Program-made: the position numbers and the translations under genes
Shown: in pieces, positions 24,308 through 32,123 of the stretch
How the letters are laid out: each line of letters opens with the position of its first letter
Position numbering within the stretch: the first letter of the stretch is position 1
The notes under the pieces: generated by a model
Seen by the model: the letters and a program-made list of their open reading frames with translations, nothing else
The model's database searches: none
What the model was told of the DNA's origin: nothing
DNA from: Oscillospiraceae bacterium
GTDB taxonomy: Bacteria; Bacillota; Clostridia; Oscillospirales; CAG-272
Length of the DNA: 64,000 nt
Direction: 5' to 3'
Assembly: GCA_015064685.1 (NCBI GenBank)
Contig: SVRT01000013.1
Coordinates: 5,134 to 69,133, forward strand

Positions 24308-25600
24308 ATGCAGTTTATTAAAAAACATTCAAGTATAATCAGAAATATCTATACCTCTCTTTACGCGTCGCTCGCATCTCTGATTTTCTCAAGACTCTTC
24401 TTCAATGCGACCTGGCGATTCACAAGAGAATCGGCGATAATATTTGAAAAAACGCATCAGCGAGTTTTCTTCAATTGCTTTGCGCTTGCGATCTCGCTCT
24501 TTGCAGTAATAATGATCTATTATTACTTTGACAACCTCGACCTATATAATAAAAGAGACTATCTCAAGGACAAAACCGAAAAAATACTCCTATCAAAGCC
24601 CGAATACCTTATAGGCTTTGCTATCAGCCTGCTCTTTGCAACCTCAATGCTTACCGAGCCGATACATAACCTCTTATCAATGCTCGGCAACGTCAATACC
24701 GTGTGGGCAAGGCTGCTGTCCATCGTTACAGTCTCTGTCATGCGCCTTGTTCAGATAAATAACCTCGGTGCGAAATGGTATGACGAGATACACCATCCGC
24801 TTTTCGTTGAAAAGCCGATATTCAAGGGCTCGCAGGATATAGACAACTTCAAGCCCGCATATCTCGTCTTAAAGCCGATAGGCTTTATCGCGATCTTCAC
24901 GCTCTGCTACCTGTTTTCAGCGAAATATCTGATCGAGATAATCTACTCTCTGTACGTTATCCTAACCTCGCTCTGGCAAGGACTTCTGCTCATCGCACTC
25001 ATCCCGTTCGTCATCTTTTTTTCAATCAGAATAGGTGTTCAGATAAAGTCGAGACGAAAGCTCATCAAAAAGCTCAGATCTCTCGAAAAAGGCAAATACG
25101 CAATCGTCAGATACAGCGGAGCGAAATACCTCTCCGCTCTCTTCCCCCGTATGAAATTCAGCATCGAGGTGACAGCACAGTCAGGCGAAACCTTCCTCTG
25201 TAACGTCGTCTGTTCGGGCAGAGTGAACGCGCCTATGTACTTCTCAACCGATAAATACTATACCGAGCATGGCTTCCACCTGCGCGGCGGCGGACTTTTG
25301 TCGCAAATGGGTGCATCACCCTTCGCGGCAGTCGTCGATATAGGCAAATGGGGAGATAAATCCAACCCGACGAACCTCGTCGCAGGCTATCGCCGTCAGC
25401 ACGATATCAACTTCCCCGAAAAAGAGGGCAATCGCGCCCTACTTGTCAACCCCGCGCCCACCGCCTGCTTCTCTCTCTATGAAAACATCGCAAACCCAAT
25501 CGATACAGGCGAGGATATGGGCAATTATACCGTATATTCCGCTACAGGCTTCTGTAATACCGTAGAACGCCTCGCAAGCCGCGACCGCTTCGAGAAATAG
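24308..25600 (+). CDS. polytopic membrane protein of unknown function
   Basis: 430 residues, not recognised. Four to five hydrophobic segments are visible: FNCFALAISLFAVIMIYYYF, YLIGFAISLLFATSML, LKPIGFIAIFTLCYLFSA and WQGLLLIALIPFVIFFSI, in the first 250 residues. The remaining 180 form a hydrophilic domain, probably cytoplasmic (KSRRKLIKKLRSLEKGKYAIV, FLCNVVCSGRVNAPMYF, HGFHLRGGGLLSQMGASP). RBS AAAAGGAGG precedes ATG 24308. It stands alone with an exact-consensus promoter and ends in TAG, confirming that TAG is a stop codon in this genome. Divergent from the reductase operon. Confidence 0.75.
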   Translation: MQFIKKHSSIIRNIYTSLYASLASLIFSRLFFNATWRFTRESAIIFEKTHQRVFFNCFALAISLFAVIMIYYYFDNLDLYNKRDYLKDKTEKILLSKPEYLIGFAISLLFATSMLTEPIHNLLSMLGNVNTVWARLLSIVTVSVMRLVQINNLGAKWYDEIHHPLFVEKPIFKGSQDIDNFKPAYLVLKPIGFIAIFTLCYLFSAKYLIEIIYSLYVILTSLWQGLLLIALIPFVIFFSIRIGVQIKSRRKLIKKLRSLEKGKYAIVRYSGAKYLSALFPRMKFSIEVTAQSGETFLCNVVCSGRVNAPMYFSTDKYYTEHGFHLRGGGLLSQMGASPFAAVVDIGKWGDKSNPTNLVAGYRRQHDINFPEKEGNRALLVNPAPTACFSLYENIANPIDTGEDMGNYTVYSATGFCNTVERLASRDRFEK

Positions 25601-25606
25601 GTTTTT

Positions 25607-25690
25607 GTAGGGAACCAAGGGAGGGGGAAAGGACCTTTTTTCAAGGGAAAAAGAGTCCTTTCCCCCTCCCTTGACCCTCCCCCTATCTCC
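25607..25690. repeat. long G/A-rich inverted repeat (element D)
   Basis: CAAGGGAGGGGGAAAGGACC and GGACTCTTTT-side complement GTCCTTTCCCCCTCCCTTG (25655-25673) face each other across a 19-base loop. It begins with GTAGGG and ends near CCCTA, like elements B and C, and follows the membrane protein stop codon, where it may end transcription. Confidence 0.75.
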
Positions 25691-25713
25691 AAAAACCCTT
25701 AAATATCCTTTTT

Positions 25714-26160
25714 TCAAATTTTGATTTGGCGAACGGTTTGGTTTATCTTCACGGCTTAAAATTTTCTCCACGGTACGCTTTGCGTCGTAGGGCGGGGGCT
25801 TGCTCCCGCCGTTTCGTTAAATTTAAAAGGTTTTCACGGCGGGAGCAAGCCCCCGCCCTACATTGTAGATCGTTCGCTAAACTGCAATTTTTCATTCTTT
25901 CAAATTTTGATTTATCGAATTGTTTGAATTGAATTTCACGGCTAAAAATTTCTTTCACGGCACGCTTTGCGTCGTAGGGACCGACGTCCTCGGCGGTCCG
26001 CAAAGCAAACGCCTATAAAACCCTTATGTCTGAAAAGATACAATCGTATCGAAACGGACCGCCGAGGACGTCGGTCCCTACGGTTGTTTGGCATCGTTTG
26101 GCTTATAGTCGTGAAGTAATTTAAAAGGGCTTGCAATTATTATCTCACCGATAAACCCCA
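25714..26160. repeat. composite intergenic repeat, copy 1 (elements C and B)
   Basis: Contains, in order, the boundary word (25714-25731), element C (25787-25861; 75 bp, 25-bp perfect inverted ends beginning GTAGGGCGGGGGCTTGCTCC), a second boundary word (25900-25917), element B (25974-26081; 108 bp, 27-bp perfect inverted ends beginning GTAGGGACCGACGTCCTCGG) and ATAAACCCCAATTTA. The spacer word CACGGCACGCTTTGCGTC is itself duplicated before C and before B. The whole unit recurs in reverse orientation at 63590-63930. There is no gene in this 680-bp gap. Confidence 0.9.
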
Positions 26161-26184
26161 ATTTATTTATTCTTCTTCAGGTAT

Positions 26185-26212
26185 TTACAAATCAGGTCAA
26201 ATATGCTATAAT
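26185..26212 (+). promoter_or_regulatory. promoter of the mutarotase gene
   Basis: TTACAA (26185-26190), 16 bp, TATAAT (26207-26212). Confidence 0.65.
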
Positions 26213-26285
26213 TGATTTTACAGAAATAAATATCGGTCCGACGAGAGAATCGGACGAGATGAATATTTTTAGAGAGGTAAATATT

Positions 26286-26726
26286 ATGCTTAAAGGAATT
26301 CCGAAAATCATTCCTCCCGCGCTGCTAAAGGTTCTCTGTGAAATGGGACACGGCGACCGCATCTGCATCTCCGACGGAAACTTCCCCGCCGAGACGATCG
26401 GCAAAAACGCCATTGTGATCCGAATGGACGGACACGGTGTTCCCGAGGTCCTCGACGCGATACTTAGCGTGTTTCCCCTTGACACGTACGTTGAAAAGCC
26501 CGTAACCCTTATGCAGCTTATGGACTGCGACGTCGGCAAGGTCGCAACACCTATCTGGGACACATACGCAGAGGTCATCGCAAAGCACGACGGGCGCGGC
26601 AGGGACGCCATCGGCAACATAGACAGATTTGACTTTTATGACGAGGCAAAGACCTGCTACTGCGTTGTTGCTACCGGAGAGAGCGCAATATACGCAAATA
26701 TTATGCTCCAAAAAGGAGTTGTGTAA
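26286..26726 (+). CDS. RbsD/FucU family sugar mutarotase
   Basis: Converts the alpha and beta anomers of fucose, or interconverts pyranose and furanose ribose, in the cytoplasm. 146 residues, the normal length. Motifs: LKGIPKIIPPALLKVLCEMGHGD (FucU opening with catalytic His), ICISDGNFPAE, DTYAEVIAKHDG, IDRFDFYDEAKTCYCVVATGE. FucU usually has DAHFP where this has DGNFP. The EMGHGD and FYDEA words favour FucU over RbsD. ATG 26286 is chosen because GAGGTAAATATT precedes it. It is a single gene with its own promoter and terminator; no fucose or ribose operon is adjacent. Confidence 0.9.
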   Translation: MLKGIPKIIPPALLKVLCEMGHGDRICISDGNFPAETIGKNAIVIRMDGHGVPEVLDAILSVFPLDTYVEKPVTLMQLMDCDVGKVATPIWDTYAEVIAKHDGRGRDAIGNIDRFDFYDEAKTCYCVVATGESAIYANIMLQKGVV

Positions 26727-26756
26727 AGAGTACGGGGTTATCCCGTACTCTTTTTT
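26727..26756 (+). terminator. terminator of the mutarotase gene
   Basis: AGAGTACGGG-gttat-CCCGTACTCT followed by TTTTT, overlapping the stop codon. Confidence 0.9.
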
Positions 26757-26802
26757 CCCTCTCGTCCCGCTTTAACAAATTAAAGTTTTTTCACAAAACC
26801 TA

Positions 26803-26831
26803 TTGACATTATATATCCGCGGTGCTATAAT
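26803..26831 (+). promoter_or_regulatory. consensus promoter of the T-box/trpB2 transcript
   Basis: TTGACA (26803-26808), 17 bp, TATAAT (26826-26831). Confidence 0.9.
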
Positions 26832-26837
26832 GTATTA

Positions 26838-27136
26838 TCATAAAGAAAACCGATGAGGAAGAGTAAGTAACCGTCTCAAGGGCTTGCACAGAGAGCCGCG
26901 GATGCTGAGATCGCGGCAAAGCACGTTACGGCGAATGGACTTCCGAGGGCGAACGGAAAAGGTCATCTGACCCAAGTATGAACGACGGAGAGGGCGCTCC
27001 GTGATCAAACGCCGATATATTTCGGACTGATAACGAGTCAGAGTATATAAAGTGGATGTTTTTACATCAAGCAGGGTGGCACCGCAGGAGTATTTCCTGT
27101 CCCGGCAGTAAGCTGTGGGACGGGATTTTTGTTTTT
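26838..27136 (+). ncRNA. T-box leader, predicted tRNA-Trp sensing
   Basis: A leader of about 300 bases with the standard T-box parts: an AGTAAGTAA loop-E region near 26861, the stem I apical part (CCGCGGATGCTGAGATCGCGG), a specifier loop GAATGGAC in which TGG (26936-26938) is the Trp codon, and the T-box sequence AGGGTGGCACCGC (27073-27085). The terminator (CCTGTCCC...GGGACGGG then TTTTTGTTTTT) ends at 27136. Uncharged tRNA-Trp would pair with the specifier and T-box and allow read-through into the TrpB2 gene. The Trp specifier agrees with the downstream gene product. Confidence 0.93.
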
Positions 27137-27181
27137 CGCCCCGCAAAACACCACATTTTTCATGAAAGCGAGGACAAAGTT

Positions 27182-28558
27182 ATGTCAAACAAGCAGATCC
27201 CCTACAAAATTTATATCGAAGAGAATGAAATGCCGCATTCGTGGTATAACCTCCGCGCGGATATGATCAATAAGCCCGCCCCCCTCCTCGACCCCGTGAC
27301 ACACGAGAAAATGACCGCGAAGGACCTCTCGGGCGTCTTCTGTGACGAGCTTATCGCGCAGGAGCTCGACGATACCACCGCATACTTCCCCATCCCCGAG
27401 GAGATCAGAAGCTTCTATAAAATGTACCGCCCCGCGCCCCTCGTCCGCGCATACTGTCTCGAGGAAAAGCTCGGCACACCCGCGAAGATCTACTATAAAT
27501 TCGAGGGAAACAACACAAGCGGAAGTCACAAATTAAATTCCGCGATAGCGCAGGCATATTACGCGAAAAATCAGGGACTCAAGGGAGTCACCACCGAAAC
27601 GGGAGCAGGACAGTGGGGTACCGCGCTCTCAATGGCTTGCTCTTACCTCGGACTCGACTGTAAGGTCTATATGGTAAAATGCTCCTATGAGCAAAAGCCC
27701 CACCGCCGCGAGGTAATGAGGACCTACGGTGCGTCTGTCACCCCCTCTCCGTCTATGGAGACCGAGGTCGGACGCAAGATACTCGCCGAGCATCCCGATA
27801 CCGTCGGAAGCCTCGGTTGCGCGATAAGCGAGGCGGTCGAAAAGGCGACGAGTATGGAGGGCTACCGCTACGTGCTCGGAAGCGTGTTAAATCAGGTAAT
27901 GCTCCACCAGTCGATCATAGGACTTGAGACCAAGATCGCGCTCGATAAATACGACATTATCCCCGACGTCATCATCGGCTGCGCAGGAGGCGGCTCAAAC
28001 CTCGGCGGTCTCATAGCACCCTTTATGGGCGAAAAGATCCGCGGCGAGCGTGACTACCGCATAATCGCGGTCGAGCCCGAATCCTGCCCCTCCTTCACGC
28101 GCGGAAAATACGCGTATGACTATTGCGACACGGGAATGGTATGTCCTCTGTCCAAGATGTATACGCTCGGCTCATCCTTTATGCCTGCCGCGACCCACGC
28201 CGGCGGTCTCCGCTACCACGGAATGAACTCCACCCTCTCCCAGCTCTATGCCGACGGACTTATGGAGGCTACGACGGTCAAGCAGACCGAGGTCTTCGCA
28301 GCGGCTGAGGAATTCGCAAGAGTCGAAGGAATCCTCCCCGCGCCCGAATCAAGCCACGCGATCAAGGTCGCGCTCGACATCGCAAAGGAGTGCGCAAGAA
28401 CAGGCGAGGAAAAGACCATCGTCTTCGGTCTCACGGGAACAGGCTACTTCGATATGATGTCCTACGAAAAGTTCCATAACGGAGTGATGAAGGACTACCG
28501 TCCCACCGACGAGGAGATAGAAAAAGCATTCGCAAAGCTTCCAAAAGTAAACGAATAA
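27182..28558 (+). CDS. trpB2: TrpB2-type tryptophan synthase beta chain
   Basis: A PLP enzyme that condenses indole with serine to give tryptophan. 458 residues, longer than ordinary TrpB (about 400) and typical of TrpB2: a long N-terminal extension (MPHSWYNLRADM) and no tight TrpA interface motifs. PLP-binding Lys lies in NTSGSHKLNSAIAQAYY; the phosphate loop is GCAGGGSNLGG; catalytic-region word TTETGAGQWGTALS. ATG 27182 is used; the frame opens upstream inside the T-box. trpA and other trp genes are absent, so it may recycle indole made by gut neighbours, an inference supported only by isolation and Trp T-box control. Confidence 0.93.
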   Translation: MSNKQIPYKIYIEENEMPHSWYNLRADMINKPAPLLDPVTHEKMTAKDLSGVFCDELIAQELDDTTAYFPIPEEIRSFYKMYRPAPLVRAYCLEEKLGTPAKIYYKFEGNNTSGSHKLNSAIAQAYYAKNQGLKGVTTETGAGQWGTALSMACSYLGLDCKVYMVKCSYEQKPHRREVMRTYGASVTPSPSMETEVGRKILAEHPDTVGSLGCAISEAVEKATSMEGYRYVLGSVLNQVMLHQSIIGLETKIALDKYDIIPDVIIGCAGGGSNLGGLIAPFMGEKIRGERDYRIIAVEPESCPSFTRGKYAYDYCDTGMVCPLSKMYTLGSSFMPAATHAGGLRYHGMNSTLSQLYADGLMEATTVKQTEVFAAAEEFARVEGILPAPESSHAIKVALDIAKECARTGEEKTIVFGLTGTGYFDMMSYEKFHNGVMKDYRPTDEEIEKAFAKLPKVNE

Positions 28559-28561
28559 AAG

Positions 28562-28601
28562 AAAACAGGCGAGGAGCACAAAAGCTTCCTCGCCTGTTTT
28601 T
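28562..28601. terminator. bidirectional terminator after trpB2
   Basis: AAAACAGGCGAGGA and TTCCTCGCCTGTTTTT, three bases after the stop codon and nine before the convergent lipoprotein stop. Confidence 0.9.
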
Positions 28602-28610
28602 CGCAGATAT

Positions 28611-29342
28611 TCAGTTGAATTCAACAGAATACCGTTCGAAAATCCTTTTAATTGTATCGCTGCTCTCGGGATGAGTCTTCTTTATATACAGATAATACTC
28701 GTACATAAATAAGCGAACCTCTACTACTCCTTCGGGGAGTATGCGACCGTAAGCATAGTAATATGTTTTGCCGTCTTCTCCCACAAAGCCGTCGGCACCT
28801 TCAATTCTGAGAGAATTGTACTCTGCCGCCACAGTCGGCTGATTTCCTGCCTCGTACGTCCAATAATTCGGGATGAACTTTCCGTTCTCGTCAAAGCTGG
28901 GACGAACGACCTTTTTGGTCTCGGTAAGATAGTAGATATTGGCATCATACTTGTATTTTTCCGGGAAATACTCTCTGTCAAAATAACTGACGGTAGGGTA
29001 TATGACCTGTCTGCCCGTCTCGTTCTGGTATTTTTGAATACTCGCATATTCTTCATCTGTAATAACGCGGTAATTATCGAATCCCACCGCATAATAGACG
29101 TTGATCTTCACGTCAGGATACGCATCATCCACCTTTTCGGGCAGCTTATCAAAGTCGATAGGCTTGCATCCCGTCTCCTCGTAAATCGCTCGGTATTCAA
29201 GTATAGTACGGTCTGTGCATGTTTGACGGATATACATTCCGTCCGAGCCTCTTTTTTTATCGTCCTTTTCTTCGCATCCGACGAGCGCAAAAAGCGTGAG
29301 CAACGAAGCAAGCGCAAGCAATAAAGCAATTGATCTTTTCAT
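28611..29342 (-). CDS. lipoprotein homologous to the extracytoplasmic insertion of the OppC permease
   Basis: 243 residues. Signal with lipobox: LLLALASLLTLFALVGC. The mature part (about residues 80-225) aligns with residues about 147-306 of the OppC-like permease encoded at 34284-35963: YYAVGF versus YYSVGF, IQKYQNETGRQVIYP versus IQKYQNETGKQVLYP, KYDANIYY identical, IPNYW identical, SLRIEG versus SLRLEG, TYYYAYG versus TYYYVYG, VEVRLFMYEYY versus VEVRVEYYEYY. ATG 29342 has AGAGG upstream. It lies downstream of the opp operon on the same strand. The function is unknown; a cell-surface partner or competitor of the transporter is inferred from homology and position. Confidence 0.88.
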   Translation of the reverse strand: MKRSIALLLALASLLTLFALVGCEEKDDKKRGSDGMYIRQTCTDRTILEYRAIYEETGCKPIDFDKLPEKVDDAYPDVKINVYYAVGFDNYRVITDEEYASIQKYQNETGRQVIYPTVSYFDREYFPEKYKYDANIYYLTETKKVVRPSFDENGKFIPNYWTYEAGNQPTVAAEYNSLRIEGADGFVGEDGKTYYYAYGRILPEGVVEVRLFMYEYYLYIKKTHPESSDTIKRIFERYSVEFN

Positions 29343-29418
29343 AATGACCTCTTTTTTCAAAAGCATATTAATTCATTTGACAATAATAACACGAAAAGAT
29401 AAAAATCTCAAACTTTCT

Positions 29419-30267
29419 TTACGCAAAATGTATCGTGTGCGTATTTACGTACGTACCGTTGGCATCCAGCGCGGTAATTCCCTCTTTCTTTGTTATATCA
29501 TAGCTTGATCCAACCGTGTCGGGAATTCCGTTCCACGGCTCAACACACATAAAGGGAGCATCATGCTTGTGCCAGAGCAAAAGGTAAGGACAATCGGGGA
29601 AATCTATTCTCACGCTTCTTCCGTTTCTTCTGTTCTTGAGCGTTGCCGCGCGTGACTTCATTCCCTTGAACACGAGTGCGTCAACTATAAAGTACTTATC
29701 GTAAAGCGGAAATACCTTGCCCTCGCCAAGAAGCACCTGCGTCTGATTTGAGAGCAGATTTCCGTAAAGAATGTAATTTGTCAGGGTATCGTCCTCATCA
29801 AATATCACGTCATACTGCTCAATTCCCTCGGGAGTGTAGTATGCCTCGTGCGAGCCGATGTTGAAATACATCGTTTTTCCCGAAAGGTTCTTTACGTTGT
29901 ACTCTATCTTCAAGGAATTTCCGTCAAGCGTGTAAATAACGCGAAGCTCGTAGTCAAATGGGAACTGTGCCTTTGTTGTTTCATTCGACTTGTGAAGGAA
30001 GACCGCCTTATTATCCGAGCTTTCCTCAACCTCAAACGTCGTAAATTTTGCATATCCGTGCTTGTTGAGAGTATATTCCTTGCCTTCAAAGACGAATTTA
30101 TCATCCTTAAGTCCGCCGCAGATCGGGAAACACATCGGCGCGCTGCTTGCCCAAACCTCTGCTCTCGCGTCCCACATATACTCGATCCCGTTGCGCTTCA
30201 CGCTTCTGATCTCGGCACCCTTCTCTGCGATCTCAACTCTTATTTCATTATTTTCAAGAACTACCAT
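29419..30267 (-). CDS. aldose 1-epimerase family protein (galactose mutarotase-like)
   Basis: Interconverts sugar anomers; 282 residues from ATG 30267 (GGAGGGAACGGAT upstream; the ATG at 30282 overlaps that site). Family features are VEIAEKGAEIRSVKRNGIEYMW (N-terminal beta sandwich), the PICGG word, NKHGYAKFTTFEVEE (substrate His region), FNIGSHEAYYTP (second His) and a late WNGIPDTVG (Glu/Asn region). The pattern fits the LacX-like branch rather than GalM proper. It is 76 bases from the following lipoprotein gene and could share a transcript with the opp cluster. Its real substrate is unknown. Confidence 0.85.
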   Translation of the reverse strand: MVVLENNEIRVEIAEKGAEIRSVKRNGIEYMWDARAEVWASSAPMCFPICGGLKDDKFVFEGKEYTLNKHGYAKFTTFEVEESSDNKAVFLHKSNETTKAQFPFDYELRVIYTLDGNSLKIEYNVKNLSGKTMYFNIGSHEAYYTPEGIEQYDVIFDEDDTLTNYILYGNLLSNQTQVLLGEGKVFPLYDKYFIVDALVFKGMKSRAATLKNRRNGRSVRIDFPDCPYLLLWHKHDAPFMCVEPWNGIPDTVGSSYDITKKEGITALDANGTYVNTHTIHFA

Positions 30268-30363
30268 ATCCGTTCCCTCCATACCGTTTTTTTTAATTAT
30301 ATCATTACAAAACTATTTTGTCAATAAAATTGCATACGGTTCTTTTGATACCGGATCTAAAAC

Positions 30364-30404
30364 AAAACGGATACCCAAGTCTGTGCGACCCGGATATCCG
30401 TTTT
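30364..30404 (-). terminator. terminator of the DUF3899 gene/opp operon
   Basis: AAAACGGATA faces TATCCGTTTT around a partly paired loop (CCC...GGG). On the minus strand it is followed by TTTTGTTTT and lies about 13 bases after the DUF3899 stop. Confidence 0.7.
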
Positions 30405-30416
30405 ATTATTCATTTT

Positions 30417-30839
30417 TTAAACTACGTTGTAAAAACAAACGAGCCAAATAACGTTAAAGACGATTCCGACAAAAAGAAATACCAATCCCGTTACAAGAAC
30501 ACAAACGTCACTTTGCTTTTTCAGCTCTTTGACCTTTCTCTCACGGTAATCCCTGTATAATTCGTGCTTTTTTCTTCCCATCGGGATAAACGTCAGCGCA
30601 ACGCTGCGCATAATAAATCCGATTCCTATAAAAGCTCCCTCTCCGCTGACAAAGAGCAGACCTGCAAACATTGTCATCAGAAGTCCGGAAACCGAAAATC
30701 CGTCTGCCAAAACCTGAATGTTTCTGCCAACGTTATCAGTGAAAAAGTTTTTTATAAAAAACACGCCTAAGGTGATAAGAGAAGCAACACCGAAACAAAT
30801 AAGCCATTTGATCCATAACGATTTGTTTTCTTTTTTCAT
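30417..30839 (-). CDS. DUF3899-like small membrane protein
   Basis: 140 residues with four hydrophobic segments: WLICFGVASLITLGVFFI (residues 12-29), VSGLLMTMFAGLLFVSGEGAF, IGIGFIMRSVALTFIPMG and VCVLVTGLVFLFVGIVFNVI. The words LADGFSVSGLLMTMFAGLLF and a basic loop (RKKHELYRDYRERKVKELKK) match the DUF3899 pattern of Firmicutes. It begins 24 bases after the oppF stop on the same strand, so it is probably co-transcribed with the transporter. No function is known. Confidence 0.75.
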   Translation of the reverse strand: MKKENKSLWIKWLICFGVASLITLGVFFIKNFFTDNVGRNIQVLADGFSVSGLLMTMFAGLLFVSGEGAFIGIGFIMRSVALTFIPMGRKKHELYRDYRERKVKELKKQSDVCVLVTGLVFLFVGIVFNVIWLVCFYNVV

Positions 30840-30863
30840 TGCATTAAAACCATCCGTTTTTTA

Positions 30864-32123
30864 TTACTGTGCCGACTCTCTGTACTTGATCTCTTCCTCG
30901 TCGTTGCAGTATACGAAGTGTCCGGGAGTTACCTCGCGGAACGAAGGCTGATTAACTGAATAATCATGCTCAGCGAGAGGATTATAAGTAATTCTCTCAC
31001 GCTGCTTTTCGTAAACAGGGTCAGGAAGCGGAATTGCGGAAAGCAAGGATCTGGTGTAGGGATGCATAGGATTCTTGAACAGCTCGTCCGAATCCGCAAG
31101 CTCTACCATCTTACCGAAATACATTACACCGATTCTATCCGAGAAATACTTAACAACGGAAAGGTCGTGTGCAATAAAGAGAATGGTAAGACCCATGCTC
31201 TCTTTGAGGTCGTTAATAAGGTTGATAACCTGCGCCTGAATAGAAACGTCAAGAGCCGAAACGGGCTCGTCGGCAATGATCATCTCAGGCTGCATAACGA
31301 TCGCTCTCGCGATACCGATACGCTGACGCTGACCGCCGGAGAACTCGTGGGGGTAACGGTCCGCATGCTCACGGAGCAGACCAACCGTCTCGAGAATATC
31401 GTATACCTTTTGATTGATAACGTTCTTATCTGTTATACCGTTAATGATCAAGCCCTCGGCAATAATCTCTCGTACAGTCATACGGGGGTCAAGCGAGGAA
31501 ATAGGATCCTGGAAGATCATCTGGATCTGAGTAACAAGCCTGCGCTTCTTTGCAATACGGCACTTGTCCTTGAATTCCTTCTCCAGGGCATTGTATTTCT
31601 TACGGTCATGCTTTGCCTCTTCGAGCTTGGGCTCATATTCGGATTTAAGAAATTCGAGCTGACTGTGCGCGTAACGCTTGTCAACACCCTTAATGTCATT
31701 CTTTGCGGCGTAGAGGAGCTCCTCGTTTTCGTTGATAGTCTTAGCGAGGTTGTATCTTATCGTTTTGATCTCTTCAGCGATCTCAGCGCGTCTCTCTGCG
31801 CTCACATTTTTCTCATTCTTCAGGCTATTGATCTTTTCGGTTGCTTCCTTGCGCGCATTCTTGATCGCGTCCTTGTAGGAACGAAAACCCGCGCTGATCC
31901 TCTCACCCTTGAAGTATACGCTACCGGAGGTGATATTATACAGCTTGATTATTGAACGGCCGGTTGTAGTTTTACCGCAACCCGACTCGCCGACAAGACC
32001 GAACGCCTCGCCCTTCTTGATCTCAAAGCATACATCGTCAACTGCCTTAAGGTCCTTGCGTCCCAAACGGAAATACTGGCAAAGATGGTCAACCTTTAAC
32101 AAAACTTCGTTATTATTCTCCAT
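30864..32123 (-). CDS. oppF: oligopeptide ABC transporter ATPase, OppF-like with coiled-coil insertion
   Basis: 419 residues against about 320 in ordinary OppF. Walker A GESGCGKTTTGRS (about 44-56), Q-loop FQDPISSLDPRM (about 204), signature HEFSGGQRQRIGIARAI, Walker B MIIADEPVSALDVS and the C-terminal peptide-transporter tail (HPYTRSLLSAIPLPDP). Residues about 78-193, between Walker A and the Q-loop, are an inserted Lys/Glu-rich segment predicted to be coiled coil (AIKNARKEATEKINSLKNEK, LEEAKHDRKKYNALEKEF). All catalytic motifs remain, so it should be active. It overlaps oppD by 11 bases. Confidence 0.92.
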   Translation of the reverse strand: MENNNEVLLKVDHLCQYFRLGRKDLKAVDDVCFEIKKGEAFGLVGESGCGKTTTGRSIIKLYNITSGSVYFKGERISAGFRSYKDAIKNARKEATEKINSLKNEKNVSAERRAEIAEEIKTIRYNLAKTINENEELLYAAKNDIKGVDKRYAHSQLEFLKSEYEPKLEEAKHDRKKYNALEKEFKDKCRIAKKRRLVTQIQMIFQDPISSLDPRMTVREIIAEGLIINGITDKNVINQKVYDILETVGLLREHADRYPHEFSGGQRQRIGIARAIVMQPEMIIADEPVSALDVSIQAQVINLINDLKESMGLTILFIAHDLSVVKYFSDRIGVMYFGKMVELADSDELFKNPMHPYTRSLLSAIPLPDPVYEKQRERITYNPLAEHDYSVNQPSFREVTPGHFVYCNDEEEIKYRESAQ

